Shown here: piece by piece, positions 48,943 to 57,973 of the stretch | Layout: each line of letters opens with the position of its first letter | Position numbering within the stretch: the stretch's first letter is position 1 | From: Sphingomonas sp. dw_22 | Lineage (GTDB): Bacteria > Pseudomonadota > Alphaproteobacteria > Sphingomonadales > Sphingomonadaceae | Direction of reading: 5' to 3' | NCBI RefSeq assembly: GCF_018449795.1 | Contig: NZ_JAAVVE010000009.1 | Location: forward strand, 47,785-111,784 | Length of the DNA: 64,000 nucleotides | The notes under the pieces: generated by a model | The model's input: only the letters and a program-made list of their open reading frames with translations | What the model was told of the DNA's origin: nothing | Databases searched by the model: none | Program-made: the position numbers and the translations under genes

Positions 48943-48984
48943 GCCGTTCGACAAGCCCTGCCCGATCGGTCTAGGGGCTGCGCC

Positions 48985-49788
48985 ATGCCCCGCGAGATAA
49001 CCGCCTTTTCCAATCCGCTCATCAAGCGGGTCCGCAACCTGCGCGACAAGAAGCACCGCCGCGAGGAGGGCCTGTTCCTCGCCGAGGGGCTGCGCATCTT
49101 GACCGAGGCTCGCGAGGCGGGGCGGCTGCCGGAATATCTGTTCTTCGCCCGCGACATGGCCAACCACCCGCTGGTGCGGACGCTGGTCGCGGCGACCGAG
49201 GCGGCCGGCGGCGAGGCGATCGAGACCAATGCCGACATCCTCTCCAAGCTCTCGGGCAAGGACAATCCGGGCGCCGTCGTGGGCGTCTATCCCGAATTCG
49301 CGGTGGGGCTCGACGCGCTCGACCGGAGCAAGGCGCCGATCTGGCTGGTCGCCGAGCGGCTGCGCGATCCAGGCAATCTCGGCACGATCCTGCGCACCGC
49401 CGACGCGATCGGCGCGGGAGGGCTGATCCTGATCGACGACTGCGTCGATCCCTTTTCGGTGGAGGCGGTGCGCGCCAGCATGGGGGCGCTGTTCACCGTG
49501 CCGGTGGCGCATGCCGGCTGGGCGGACTTCCTCGCATGGCTGCGGGAGGGGCCGGGGCAGCTCGTGGGGCTGAGCCTCGACACCGAGTTCGATTATCAGG
49601 CGCCGCGCTATCAGGCCCCCACTTTCCTGCTGACCGGCAACGAGGCGCAGGGCATGCCCGATTTCATGGCCGCCGAATGCGACCTGCTCGTCAAGATCCC
49701 GATGCTCGGCAAGGCCGACAGCCTGAACGCGGCGGTGGCGACCGCAGTGATGGCCTATGAGGTGCTCAACCAGCGGCGGCACGGCTAG
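48985..49788 (+). CDS. TrmH/SpoU-family RNA 2'-O-methyltransferase
   Basis: A 267-residue SPOUT enzyme. The N-terminal substrate-binding part (ITAFSNPLIKRVRNLRDKKHR, LFLAEGLRIL) precedes the trefoil-knot domain with RDPGNLGTILRTADA (motif 1), LTGNEAQGM (motif 2) and PMLGKADSLNAAVATAV (motif 3). It probably methylates a ribose in 23S rRNA or tRNA. The exact site cannot be read from sequence. Confidence 0.92.
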   Translation: MPREITAFSNPLIKRVRNLRDKKHRREEGLFLAEGLRILTEAREAGRLPEYLFFARDMANHPLVRTLVAATEAAGGEAIETNADILSKLSGKDNPGAVVGVYPEFAVGLDALDRSKAPIWLVAERLRDPGNLGTILRTADAIGAGGLILIDDCVDPFSVEAVRASMGALFTVPVAHAGWADFLAWLREGPGQLVGLSLDTEFDYQAPRYQAPTFLLTGNEAQGMPDFMAAECDLLVKIPMLGKADSLNAAVATAVMAYEVLNQRRHG

Positions 49789-49839
49789 GAAATCCGCCGT
49801 TCAGGCGTAGAAGCGCATAAGAGGGACGGGAGAGAGAAG

Positions 49840-50535
49840 ATGCGTGTTTCCGCCGTTTCCGCGGCCGGCCTGCTGGCCCTGGCCGCCTGCATGCCCGCCG
49901 ATGCCAGCGCCCAGGGCGCCGCCCCGCCCTATCATGCGCTGGGCACCCAGCCCTTCTGGTCGGTGACGATCGACGGGCAGACGATCCGCTACGAGCCCGC
50001 CAACGGCACGACGATGACCGTCCCCAGCCCGCAGCCGATCATCGGCTTCAACGGCGAGCGCTACGAGACGCGACGGCTGACCGTGGACATCACCCATGTG
50101 AAGTGCAGCGACGGGATGAGCGACCGGACCTATCGCGATACGGTGGTGCTCACCGTGGACGGGAGGAAGCTGCGCGGCTGCGGCGGCGAAGGTGCGACGC
50201 CGGCCACGCTGCTGGAAGGCGAATGGGCGATCCAGTCGATCGCGGGCCGCCGCCCTGCCCCCGGCACGCCGCCCATGGTCCGATTCCAGGGGACGCAGAT
50301 CAACGGCAGCACCGGCTGCAACAATTTCGGCGGCGGCTTCCGCTTCGAGCGCGGGCATTTGACCACGGGCGCGCTGATCACCACCCGGCGCGCCTGTATC
50401 GGGCCGGCCAATGCGCAGGAGCAGAACCTGCTCAAGCTGCTCGGCCAGCGGCTGAGCGTGAGCCGCAACCGCAGCGGCAGGCTGGTGATGACCGGGCGCG
50501 GCGGGCAGGCAGTGGTGCTGGCGCGGGTTCGCTGA
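49840..50535 (+). CDS. META-domain lipoprotein (HslJ-like)
   Basis: A 231-residue protein. Signal MRVSAVSAAGLLALAAC has a lipobox ending in Cys17. Residues about 30-115 resemble the COG3650-type domain (LGTQPFWSVTIDG, CSDGMSDRTY), and 125-230 form a META domain (LEGEWAIQSIAG, GSTGCNNFGGGF, TTRRACIGPANAQEQNLL). A GGGAGAGAGAAG tract precedes the ATG. It is an envelope protein possibly linked to stress or antibiotic tolerance by family analogy. Confidence 0.88.
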   Translation: MRVSAVSAAGLLALAACMPADASAQGAAPPYHALGTQPFWSVTIDGQTIRYEPANGTTMTVPSPQPIIGFNGERYETRRLTVDITHVKCSDGMSDRTYRDTVVLTVDGRKLRGCGGEGATPATLLEGEWAIQSIAGRRPAPGTPPMVRFQGTQINGSTGCNNFGGGFRFERGHLTTGALITTRRACIGPANAQEQNLLKLLGQRLSVSRNRSGRLVMTGRGGQAVVLARVR

Positions 50536-50601
50536 AAGCCCGAGTCGCAGGCAAAGCGGCCTGTCGAGCGGTAACAGGATACCTGCCGGTTGACTCATTT
50601 G

Positions 50602-50648
50602 ACCCTCCCCGTGCGCGAGCGCGCGCGCCCGGGCGCGCGAGGTGAGGG
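50602..50648. repeat. GC-rich palindrome with ACCCTC/GAGGGT arms
   Basis: A perfect 18-bp palindrome CGCGCGCCC-GGGCGCGCG (50622-50639) is flanked by outer arms ACCCTC and GAGGGT. It resembles the other CTCCCC-type repeats and lies between convergent genes. Confidence 0.65.
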
Positions 50649-50693
50649 TGATGATATTCGGATATCAAAGAGCAATGGCGTGGATTTCACGCG

Positions 50694-50709
50694 AAATCCT
50701 ACATTGCAA
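50694..50709 (+). repeat. Dispersed 16-bp motif AAATCCTACATTGCAA, copy 3
   Basis: Identical to 32639-32654 and the inverted copy at 26286-26301. It lies 22 bp from the stop codon of the DUF2189 gene. Confidence 0.7.
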
Positions 50710-50730
50710 TCCCCTTCCTCCGGCGATCGA

Positions 50731-51519
50731 TCAGCGCACGACGAGCCTGGTATAGAGGTGCCAGGTCGCATAGCCGAGCACCGGCAGGACGACCGCCAAT
50801 CCAACGAACAGGGGTATCGATCCCAGCACCAGCAAGGCCGCGACGATGAGCCCCCAGCGGAGCATGACCCCCTTGTTCGCCGCGACGGCACGGATCGACG
50901 TATCGATCGCGGTCCGCGCGTCGACGTCCCTGTCGACGAGCATCGGCATCGACACGACGCTCAACGTCAGCACCGCTATCGCGAAGAACAGCCCGGCGAG
51001 GTTGCCGACGACGATCAGCGCCCAGCCCTGCGGGGTCGTGAACAACTGCGTCACGAACGCGCCCAGGGTCAGCGGCTCGGTGCCCATCAATCCGAAATAG
51101 AGGCCGGCGGCGACGGCCAGCCAAGCCAGAAAAACTGCCAGCAGCAGCCCCACCACGACGGAGATCGAGTCGAGCGCGGGGCGTGTGGCAAAGCCGAAGA
51201 AATGCGACCAATCGGAGGGCAGCCCCTGCTCGCGGCGGCGCGCCAGTTCGTAGAAGCCGATCGCCACGGCCGGGCCCAGCAGCGAGATCCCGGCGGCAAG
51301 CGGGAAGAAGAAGGGAATGAGCGAACCCTGGAGCGCCACGATCGCGGCGATCAGGCCGACCGCCGGATAGATGATGCCGACGAAGATCAGGTCGCCGCGC
51401 CACTCCAGCAAATCGGCCCAGCCCTGCCGGAGCGCATCCCTGAGATCCGCGGTGCCGATGGTGCGGACTTCATACGTCTCCGCGGGACGATCCATGCCTT
51501 CGAAATGAGCGACTGCCAT
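50731..51519 (-). CDS. DUF2189 multi-pass inner-membrane protein
   Basis: A 262-residue protein with about six transmembrane helices, among them LIFVGIIYPAVGLIAAIVAL, FFFPLAAGISLLGPAVAIGFY, SVVVGLLLAVFLAWLAVAAG and LIVVGNLAGLFFAIAVLTL. The arrangement and the FYELARRREQGLPSDW loop match DUF2189. GGAG precedes ATG 51519. No function is established; no linked genes. Confidence 0.85.
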   Translation of the reverse strand: MAVAHFEGMDRPAETYEVRTIGTADLRDALRQGWADLLEWRGDLIFVGIIYPAVGLIAAIVALQGSLIPFFFPLAAGISLLGPAVAIGFYELARRREQGLPSDWSHFFGFATRPALDSISVVVGLLLAVFLAWLAVAAGLYFGLMGTEPLTLGAFVTQLFTTPQGWALIVVGNLAGLFFAIAVLTLSVVSMPMLVDRDVDARTAIDTSIRAVAANKGVMLRWGLIVAALLVLGSIPLFVGLAVVLPVLGYATWHLYTRLVVR

Positions 51520-51652
51520 GACGCGCTCCTTTGATCCCCGGCCGGCCGGTCATACGCTTCTCGCGACGTAACCGCAACGCGACCAGGAATAGCCATCGCA
51601 AGGCTGCCGGGCATTCATTCCCCAGTCAGGGGAATTATGGTAACACTCGCTC

Positions 51653-52054
51653 ATGGCTAAGCTCATCCAGATCCTGCTCCTGAGCGCGGCCGCGATCGCC
51701 GTGCCGGCTGGCGCCGCGCAGCGCGACACGCCCGAGGCGAAGCTGCAGAAGATGCTCACGGGCCGCGTGGAGGGTCCGGCGGTCGATTGCATCAATCTTT
51801 CGACGATCACCTCCAGCCAGATCATCGACGGCAAGGCGATCGTCTATCGATCGGGCGGCAAGCTCTACGTCAACGAACCGCGATCGGGAGCGGACTCCCT
51901 CAACGATGACGACATACTCGTGACCCGCACCTTCAGCTCGCAATTGTGCAGCGTCGATACGGTGCGCCTGATCGATCGCACCTCGCGGTTCCCGCGCGGC
52001 TTCGTGTTGCTCGGCAAGTTCGTGCCCTATACCAAGCCCAAAGCGGCGAACTGA
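51653..52054 (+). CDS. Exported hypothetical protein, 133 residues
   Basis: A signal peptide (LIQILLLSAAAIAVPAGAA) is followed by a small soluble domain. VDCINLSTITSSQIIDGKAIVYRSGGKLYVN and a second Cys in SSQLCSVDTVRLIDR suggest one disulphide. This layout resembles small sphingomonad periplasmic proteins of unknown role. No domain assignment is made. Confidence 0.78.
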   Translation: MAKLIQILLLSAAAIAVPAGAAQRDTPEAKLQKMLTGRVEGPAVDCINLSTITSSQIIDGKAIVYRSGGKLYVNEPRSGADSLNDDDILVTRTFSSQLCSVDTVRLIDRTSRFPRGFVLLGKFVPYTKPKAAN

Positions 52055-52116
52055 TTTCGATCGCCCCGCGCGGCCGGACCGGAAGCGGCGATACCGCGAT
52101 TCCCTGAAGCCGCGCG

Positions 52117-53511
52117 CTATTCCGCCGCTTCGGCCTTTGCCTCGATTTCCGGAAGCTCGATCTCGGCATGGCTCGCCAACAGCTCGACCGGAGGGATCGA
52201 TTCGATCTCCCGGGCGCCGGGCTCGATATTGAGGTCGCGCAGTTTCCGCGCCGAGACCAGGGCGCGCGTCTCCAGGCTGTTCGCGAAGGTGTTGAAGTTC
52301 TTGACCGCCGTGTTGAGGCCGCTGCCGACGACGCGCAGGTCGCCCAGCGCCTTGGCGAGGCGATCGTAGAGCTCCTTGCCGAGTTCGCCGATCTGGCGGG
52401 CCTCCTTGGCGAGCTTCTCCTGGCGCCACACCGCCGAGACGGTGCGGGCGATCGCGATCAGGTTGGTCGGCGTCGCCAGCAGCACGCGCTTGTCGAAGGC
52501 GAAATCCCAGAGCGTGGGGTCGTGCTCCAGCGCGGCCGACAGGAAATGCTCGCCGGGGACGAACATGATGACGTAATCCGGCGCGTCCTCGAACTGGTTC
52601 CAATAGGCCTTGTTGCCGAGGCCGTTGATATGCGCCTTCATCGAGGCGGCGTGCAGCGCGAGGCCGCGCAGGCGCTCGGTATCGTCGACCGCGCCGAACG
52701 CATCCTGATAGGCGTTGAGCGAGACCTTGGCATCGATCACCAGCGCGCGGCCGCCCGGCACGCGGACGATCGCGTCGGGGCGCAGCCGCCCGCCATCCTC
52801 GCCCGCGACATTCACTTCGGTCTCGAAATCGGTGTGCTCGGAGAGGCCGCAGGTCTCCAGCACGTTCTTGAGCTGCTGCTCGCCCCAGCGGCCGCGCGAC
52901 TTGGGGGCGTTGCGGAGCGAATTGACCAGCTTGGCGGCCTCGGTGCTGACGCGCTCGGTGCCGATCCGCATCTGCTCGATCTGGCCCTTGAGTTCGCCGA
53001 ACGCATCGCGGCGCTCGGCCTCGACCTTGGCGACGCCTTCCTCATAGCGCTGGAGACGATCGCTGACCGGCTGGAGCATCGACTTGAGATTGATGCCGGC
53101 AAGCTCCTCGGCTTCCTTGAAGCGGGCCGAGGCGCGTTCGAGGAACTTTTCCTGCGCCTTGTCGAGCAGGCTGTTGGCGACCTCTCCGAATTGCGCGGCC
53201 ATCATTTCCTTGGCCTCGCGCAGCTCGATCAGGCGGTTCTCGAAGGCTTCAGCCTTGGTGCGCAGCTCGGCGAGCTGGAGGCGGGCGATGTCGCGCTCGT
53301 CACGGATGCCGGCGAGTTCGTCGCGGAGCGGCTGGACCTGTGCCGCGCGCTCCTCCGCCGTGGCGAGATCGGCGATCGCGGCCTTGAAATCATCCTCGCG
53401 ACGCTGGGCTTCGGCGCGCGCCTCGGCGGTGCCGCGTGCGCCGAGGAACCAGCCGAGACCGGCGCCGACGACGAGCGCCGCGATCATGAGGATGAGTGAA
53501 GTCGGATCCAA
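52117..53511 (-). CDS. rmuC: DNA recombination protein RmuC
   Basis: A 464-residue RmuC. An N-terminal transmembrane helix (LILMIAALVVGAGLGWFLG) is followed by a long coiled coil (about 30-180) and the RmuC nuclease-like domain with RGRWGEQQLKNVLE, VIDAKVSLNAYQDA and MFVPGEHFLSAAL. The TTG start at 53511 is supported by GGGAGG six bases upstream. The family limits genome rearrangements at repeats. Confidence 0.93.
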   Translation of the reverse strand: MDPTSLILMIAALVVGAGLGWFLGARGTAEARAEAQRREDDFKAAIADLATAEERAAQVQPLRDELAGIRDERDIARLQLAELRTKAEAFENRLIELREAKEMMAAQFGEVANSLLDKAQEKFLERASARFKEAEELAGINLKSMLQPVSDRLQRYEEGVAKVEAERRDAFGELKGQIEQMRIGTERVSTEAAKLVNSLRNAPKSRGRWGEQQLKNVLETCGLSEHTDFETEVNVAGEDGGRLRPDAIVRVPGGRALVIDAKVSLNAYQDAFGAVDDTERLRGLALHAASMKAHINGLGNKAYWNQFEDAPDYVIMFVPGEHFLSAALEHDPTLWDFAFDKRVLLATPTNLIAIARTVSAVWRQEKLAKEARQIGELGKELYDRLAKALGDLRVVGSGLNTAVKNFNTFANSLETRALVSARKLRDLNIEPGAREIESIPPVELLASHAEIELPEIEAKAEAAE

Positions 53512-53827
53512 TTACGCCTCCCGCCGGAACAGAAGGCGAACCTAAACGGGTCCGGGACTCAGGGCAAGCGGATCGCGACCAAGCGCGCGATACGGTCGTT
53601 CGCAGGGTTCTCGCCGATTTCCCATTCCGGCGAAAGCCGAGAGCCAGAACTCAGTCAGGAAACCACGGCCGCAAAGAACTTGCGTCACCCCGGCCGAAGT
53701 GCCGGGGTCTACCGTGCGGCCGGGAGAGCCGCTCGAAGCCTAGAGGGGCTCTCTCGCGGATAAGTGGACCCCGGCACTTCGGCCGGGGTGACGAGGGGAA
53801 ATCCGGAGGGCATGGGAAAAGCGAAGA
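53512..53827. other. 316-bp intergenic interval dominated by a REP-like inverted repeat
   Basis: Contains one single degenerate REP arm (about 53625-53650) and the large inverted repeat at 53684-53792. No gene is seen. Confidence 0.6.
53684..53792. repeat. REP-like inverted repeat, perfect 26-bp arms
   Basis: GTCACCCCGGCCGAAGTGCC then GGGGTC (53684-53709) is the exact reverse complement of 53767-53792. An inner GAGAGCC/GGCTCTC stem lies between them. Same family as 3570 and 32655 but with a one-base longer hairpin tip. It lies between def and rmuC. Confidence 0.9.
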
Positions 53828-54352
53828 TCAGGCGGCCTTGCGGGCCTTGTTGAGCTTCTTGAGGATCATGTCGCGCTTCAGGCGCGAGAGATGATCGATG
53901 AAGACGATCCCTTCGAGATGGTCCATCTCGTGCTGGATGCAGGTGGCGAGCAGCCCTTCGAACTGCTCGTCATGCGCATCGCCCTTCTCGTCGAGCCATT
54001 TGACGCGGCAGCGCGCGGGGCGCTCGACATCGGCGAACTGATCGGGGACCGACAGGCAGCCCTCGGTATAGACCGACTGTTCCTCGGCGGGTTCGAGGAT
54101 CTCGGGGTTGATGAAGACGCGGGGCTCGCGGATCGGCTTGCCCTCCTCGTCCTCCTGCTCCTGGAGGTCCATGACGATCACGCGCTTGGGCACGCCGACC
54201 TGGATCGCGGCCAGGCCGATGCCGGGCGCGTCGTACATCGTATCGAACATGTCGGCGATCAGGGCACGCAGTTCGTCGTCCACCTTCTCCACGGGTTGGG
54301 AGATGAGGCGCAGGCGCGGATCGGGTACTTCGATGATGGGTAGGAGAGCCAT
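53828..54352 (-). CDS. def: Peptide deformylase
   Basis: A 174-residue metalloenzyme that removes the formyl group from new proteins. The three motifs are [15 protein letters not shown] (Cys metal ligand) and QHEMDHLEG (two His ligands). ATG 54352 gives [15 protein letters not shown]. It is grouped with recR, fmt and truA; Def and Fmt act at opposite ends of N-formylmethionine use. Confidence 0.97.
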   Translation of the reverse strand: MALLPIIEVPDPRLRLISQPVEKVDDELRALIADMFDTMYDAPGIGLAAIQVGVPKRVIVMDLQEQEDEEGKPIREPRVFINPEILEPAEEQSVYTEGCLSVPDQFADVERPARCRVKWLDEKGDAHDEQFEGLLATCIQHEMDHLEGIVFIDHLSRLKRDMILKKLNKARKAA

Positions 54353-54384
54353 AGGGGGAAATTTAGGTGTCCGGAGGTGCGGGG

Positions 54385-54981
54385 TCAAGCAACCGGACGG
54401 CGCGCGCGGAGCGCCTGGGCGAGCGTGCCTTCGTCGAGATAGTCGAGCTCGCCGCCTACCGGCAGGCCGTGCGCGAGTTGCGTGACGCGGACGGGGTAGG
54501 ATTCGATCCGCTCGGCGATGTAGTGCGCAGTGGTCTGGCCTTCGAGCGTAGCGTTCATCGCGAGGACCACTTCGTCGATGCCCCCGGCGGCGATGCGGCG
54601 GACCAGGCTGTCTATGCGCAGATCCTCGGGGCGGATGCCTTCGAGCGCGGAGAGGCGGCCGCCGAGCACGTGGAACTTGCCGGGGAAAAGGCGCGATCGA
54701 TCGAGCGCCCAGAGATCGGCGACCTCCTCCACCACGCAGAGCGCGCGGGCGTCGCGGCGGGGATCGGCGCAGATCGCGCAGGGGTCCGCCGTGTCGACAT
54801 TGCCGCAGATCGAACAGGTGCTGAGATGCCTGCTGACCGCGCCCAGGGCGGCGAGCAGCGGATCGAGCGCGGTCTCGCGCTTCTTGAGCAGATGGAGCAC
54901 GGCGCGGCGGGCCGAGCGCGGGCCGAGGCCGGGCAGCCGCGACAGGGCCTGGGTGAGCGCTTCGATTTCGGGAGAAGCCAT
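54385..54981 (-). CDS. recR: Recombination protein RecR
   Basis: A 198-residue RecR. The helix-hairpin-helix [20 protein letters not shown], the zinc finger [16 protein letters not shown] and the Toprim domain ([31 protein letters not shown]) are intact. It loads RecA at gaps with RecF/RecO. ATG 54993 is an in-frame alternative. It diverges from fmt by 54 bp. Confidence 0.97.
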   Translation of the reverse strand: MASPEIEALTQALSRLPGLGPRSARRAVLHLLKKRETALDPLLAALGAVSRHLSTCSICGNVDTADPCAICADPRRDARALCVVEEVADLWALDRSRLFPGKFHVLGGRLSALEGIRPEDLRIDSLVRRIAAGGIDEVVLAMNATLEGQTTAHYIAERIESYPVRVTQLAHGLPVGGELDYLDEGTLAQALRARRPVA

Positions 54982-55035
54982 GGCCGCAGACATAGGGGCT
55001 TGCCAGCGCTCCTGCCAAGCGGTTGAGAGAACGGC

Positions 55036-56043
55036 ATGCGGATCGTCTTCATGGGAACGCCCGAATTTGCCGTGCCGGTGCTGGAAGCGCTGGTGGCGGC
55101 GGGGCATGATGTGGTTGCGGCGTACAGCCAGCCGCCAAGACGCGCGGGGCGCGGCAAGAGCCTGACGCCTTCGCCGGTGCAGGCTCGGGCCGAGGCGCTG
55201 GGGATCGCGGTGCGGACGCCGCTGACGCTGCGGGATGCGGAGGCGCAGGCGGAATTTGCGGCGCTGGGGGCGGATGTGGCGGTGGTGGCGGCTTATGGGC
55301 TGATCCTGCCGCGCACGGTGTTGGAGGCGCCTCGGCTGGGGTGCCTCAACGTGCATGGCTCGCTGCTGCCGCGCTGGCGGGGGGCGGCGCCGATCCAGCG
55401 GGCTATCCTGGCGGGGGATGCCGAGACGGGCGTGGGGATCATGCAGATGGAGGCCGGGCTCGACACCGGGCCGGTGCGGCTGGAGGAGCGGACGCCGATC
55501 GATGGCAAGACCGCGGGCGAACTCACCGCCGAGTTGAGCGCGATGGGGGCGCGGCTGATGGTGGCGGTGTTGGCGGATGTCGAAGGGCATCCGGCAGTGG
55601 CGCAGGCCGAGGACGGCGTGACCTATGCGCCCAAGATCGACAAGGCCGAGGCGCGACTGGATTTCGGGCGGAGCGCGGTGGAGGTCGAGCGGCAGGTGCG
55701 CGCGTTCAATCCGGCGCCGGGGGCGTTCTTCGAGTTCTCGGGCGAGCGGGTGCGGGTGCATTCGGCTGAGATTCTCCCTCTCTCCACCGGGGAAAGTGGC
55801 GTGGTCGTTGACCTGGCCTCCCTGCCCCTCTCCCAACCAGCATCGGGTGAGCAGCGCCCCGCGCTGCTCAGGTCACGCCGGGAGCGTGACCGACCCGATG
55901 CTCCCCGGGGGGGAGAGGGCTTTGTGATTGCCTGTGGCGAGGGCGCGATCCGGCCGTTGCTTGTCCAGCGTGCCGGGCGTGGCGTCATGACGGCGGGGGA
56001 GTTGCTTCGGGGCTTCCCGATCCCTGTGGGTAGCCGGCTTTGA
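55036..56043 (+). CDS. fmt: Methionyl-tRNA formyltransferase with an in-frame repeat insertion
   Basis: A 335-residue Fmt that formylates initiator Met-t[40 protein letters not shown] (formyl-folate site) and [11 protein letters not shown] are canonical. The C-terminal beta-barrel is interrupted at about residues 246-296 by sequence encoded by a CTCTCCCC repeat (55771-55922), giving [20 protein letters not shown] and PDAPRGGEG, before the normal [19 protein letters not shown] resumes. The frame stays open, so the protein is longer than the usual ~305-315 residues. The insert falls in a loop and may be tolerated. truA follows with a 4-nt overlap. Confidence 0.93.
   Translation: MRIVFMGTPEFAVPVLEALVAAGHDVVAAYSQPPRRAGRGKSLTPSPVQARAEALGIAVRTPLTLRDAEAQAEFAALGADVAVVAAYGLILPRTVLEAPRLGCLNVHGSLLPRWRGAAPIQRAILAGDAETGVGIMQMEAGLDTGPVRLEERTPIDGKTAGELTAELSAMGARLMVAVLADVEGHPAVAQAEDGVTYAPKIDKAEARLDFGRSAVEVERQVRAFNPAPGAFFEFSGERVRVHSAEILPLSTGESGVVVDLASLPLSQPASGEQRPALLRSRRERDRPDAPRGGEGFVIACGEGAIRPLLVQRAGRGVMTAGELLRGFPIPVGSRL
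55771..55922. repeat. CTCTCCCC-type repeat with 60-nt nested three-stem core inside fmt (copy 2)
   Basis: The core 55841-55900 folds as: outer stem CATCGGGT (55841-55848) with ACCCGATG (55893-55900); stem 2 GAGCAGCG with CGCTGCTC around loop CCCCG (55857-55861); stem 3 GTCACGC with GCGTGAC around loop CGGGA (55879-55883). It is identical in geometry to 16961-17020. The flanks CCCCTCTCCCAACCAG and CTCCCC-GGGGGGGAGAGGG match copy 1. The left hairpin is degenerate. Confidence 0.85.
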
Positions 56044-56780
56044 CGCGGTTCGCGCTGACGGTGGAATATGACGGGCGGCCGTTCATGGGCTGGCAGCGCC
56101 AGGACCATGGGCCGAGCGTGCAGCAGGCGATCGAGGACGCCGCACATGCGATCACCGGCGAGGCGGTGACGGTGCATGCGGCCGGGCGGACCGATGCGGG
56201 GGTGCATGCGCTGGGGATGCGGGCGCATCTCGATATCGGACGCGGGATCGCGCCGTTCCGGCTGATGGAGGCGCTCAACGCCCTGCTGCGGCCGGCGCCG
56301 GTGGCGGTGCTCGATTGCGTCGAAGTGGCGGGCGACTGGCATGCGCGCTTCTCATGCATGGCGCGGCACTATGAATATCGGATCGTGACGCGGCGGGCGC
56401 CGCTGACCTGGGAGAAGGGGCTGGCCTGGCGCGTGCCGCAGGTGCTGGACGTGGCGGCGATGCAGGCCGGCGCGGCGCGGCTGGTGGGGCGGCACGACTT
56501 CACCACCTTCCGATCGGCGCATTGCCAGGCGGACAGCCCCTTGCGGACGCTCGACCGGCTCGACGTGGCGCAGGAGGACGACCGGATCCGCGTGTTCGCA
56601 TCGGCGCGGTCGTTCCTGCATCATCAGGTGCGCTCGATGGTCGGGTGCCTGGCGCTGGTCGGCCAGGGGAAATGGTCGCCGGACGATATGACTGAGGCGC
56701 TTGAGGCACGGGACCGGGCGCGGCTGGGGCTCAATGCGCCTCCGGACGGACTGTTCTTCCTGCGCGCCGATTATCCCTGA
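56040..56780 (+). CDS. truA: tRNA pseudouridine(38-40) synthase TruA
   Basis: A 246-residue Tru[20 protein letters not shown] and [14 protein letters not shown] carry the family signature with the catalytic Asp in [29 protein letters not shown] and [20 protein letters not shown] complete it. The TTG start overlaps the fmt stop (TTGA), which implies translational coupling. The 3' end overlaps the convergent methyltransferase by 10 nt. Confidence 0.95.
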   Translation: MTRFALTVEYDGRPFMGWQRQDHGPSVQQAIEDAAHAITGEAVTVHAAGRTDAGVHALGMRAHLDIGRGIAPFRLMEALNALLRPAPVAVLDCVEVAGDWHARFSCMARHYEYRIVTRRAPLTWEKGLAWRVPQVLDVAAMQAGAARLVGRHDFTTFRSAHCQADSPLRTLDRLDVAQEDDRIRVFASARSFLHHQVRSMVGCLALVGQGKWSPDDMTEALEARDRARLGLNAPPDGLFFLRADYP

Positions 56781-57973
56781 CGGCTGAACTTCGCCGCCAG
56801 CTCGACATGGATGGACCAGCGGAACTGGCCCACCGGCTGGATCCAGTCGAGGCTGTAGCCTGCTTGAGACAGGGTTTCCGCATCGCGCGCGAAAGTGCTG
56901 GGATTGCAGGATATATAGGCGATGACCGGCACCCCGGATCCGGCCAGCTCGGCCGCTTGTTCGCGCGCGCCGGCGCGAGGGGGATCGAGGACGACCGCGG
57001 CGAAATTGTTCAGGTCGGCGGCGGGGACCGGGCGGCGGAACAGGTCGCGGTGATCGGCGAAGACCTGGCGCCGGGCACCGCCCGCTGCGGCCTTGAGCGC
57101 GAAGATGGGATCGCGCGCCGCCTCGGCCGCATAGACGCGGGCATCGGGGAAGGCGAAGGTGAAGGTGCCGAGGCCGGCGAAGAGATCGGCGACCGTCCCT
57201 GCCCCGCCGACCGCCTCGCGCGCGGCGGCGACCAGCGCGGCCTCGCCCTCGGGCGTCGCCTGGAGGAAGCTGCCGCTGGGGAACGGCACCGCGATGCCGC
57301 CGAGCGTAACCGTCACCGGATCGGGTTCCCAGCGCGCGGTGGGGCCGAAACCTTCGTCGAGCGAGAAGCGCGCGAGCCTGTTGCGGGCGGCGAAGGCGGT
57401 GATCGCCTCGGCGGCGGCCAAGCCCTCGGCTTCCATGCCGTCGATGAGGATGTCCGGGCCCTGATCGGTCATCGCGAGATGGACGTTGACGCGGCGGGCG
57501 CCGGGGAGGAGCGCGGTGAGCAGGCCGCGCAAGGGGTTCAGCAGCGCGAAGAGGGCGGGATCCAGGATCCAGCATTCCTGAAGGTCGACGATCTTGTGGC
57601 TGCCGGGCTCGGTGAAGCCGAGGCGGAGCTGGCGGCCGCGAAGCTCGGCATGAAGCGTGGCGCGGCGGCGCGTCCTGTCCGGCGAGAGCGCAGGCGGGCG
57701 GATTTCGGTGTTCAGGCCGTGCGCGGCAAGCGCGGCGGTGATGCGATCGGTGATGAAGCCGGCCCAGGCGGCATCGTCGAGATGCTGGAGCTGGCAACCG
57801 CCGCATTCGGGGAAATGCCGGCAGGGGGGCTGGCGGTGGTGCGGGCCGGGGATCACGGCGCCCTCAACGGTCAGGCGATCGCCGGGCGCGGCGAAGGCGG
57901 CGTGGCGGCCGTCCGCGGTGACGCCATCGCCGCGCGCGGCGACGCGGATGATTTCGTCTTCGATCACAGACAT
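56771..57973 (-). CDS. TrmA/RlmD-family RNA m5U methyltransferase
   Basis: A 400-residue class I methyltransferase. [15 protein letters not shown] holds the cysteines of a 4Fe-4S cluster; [11 protein letters not shown] is the SAM motif; [13 protein letters not shown] and [12 protein letters not shown] give the catalytic Asp/Pro and nucleophilic Cys motifs. The N-terminal TRAM part is very short. It is probably specific for a 23S rRNA uridine (RlmC/RlmD-like); the exact site is not clear. The start overlaps the stop of the downstream-numbered NAD(P)HX gene. Confidence 0.9.
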   Translation of the reverse strand: MSVIEDEIIRVAARGDGVTADGRHAAFAAPGDRLTVEGAVIPGPHHRQPPCRHFPECGGCQLQHLDDAAWAGFITDRITAALAAHGLNTEIRPPALSPDRTRRRATLHAELRGRQLRLGFTEPGSHKIVDLQECWILDPALFALLNPLRGLLTALLPGARRVNVHLAMTDQGPDILIDGMEAEGLAAAEAITAFAARNRLARFSLDEGFGPTARWEPDPVTVTLGGIAVPFPSGSFLQATPEGEAALVAAAREAVGGAGTVADLFAGLGTFTFAFPDARVYAAEAARDPIFALKAAAGGARRQVFADHRDLFRRPVPAADLNNFAAVVLDPPRAGAREQAAELAGSGVPVIAYISCNPSTFARDAETLSQAGYSLDWIQPVGQFRWSIHVELAAKFSRQG

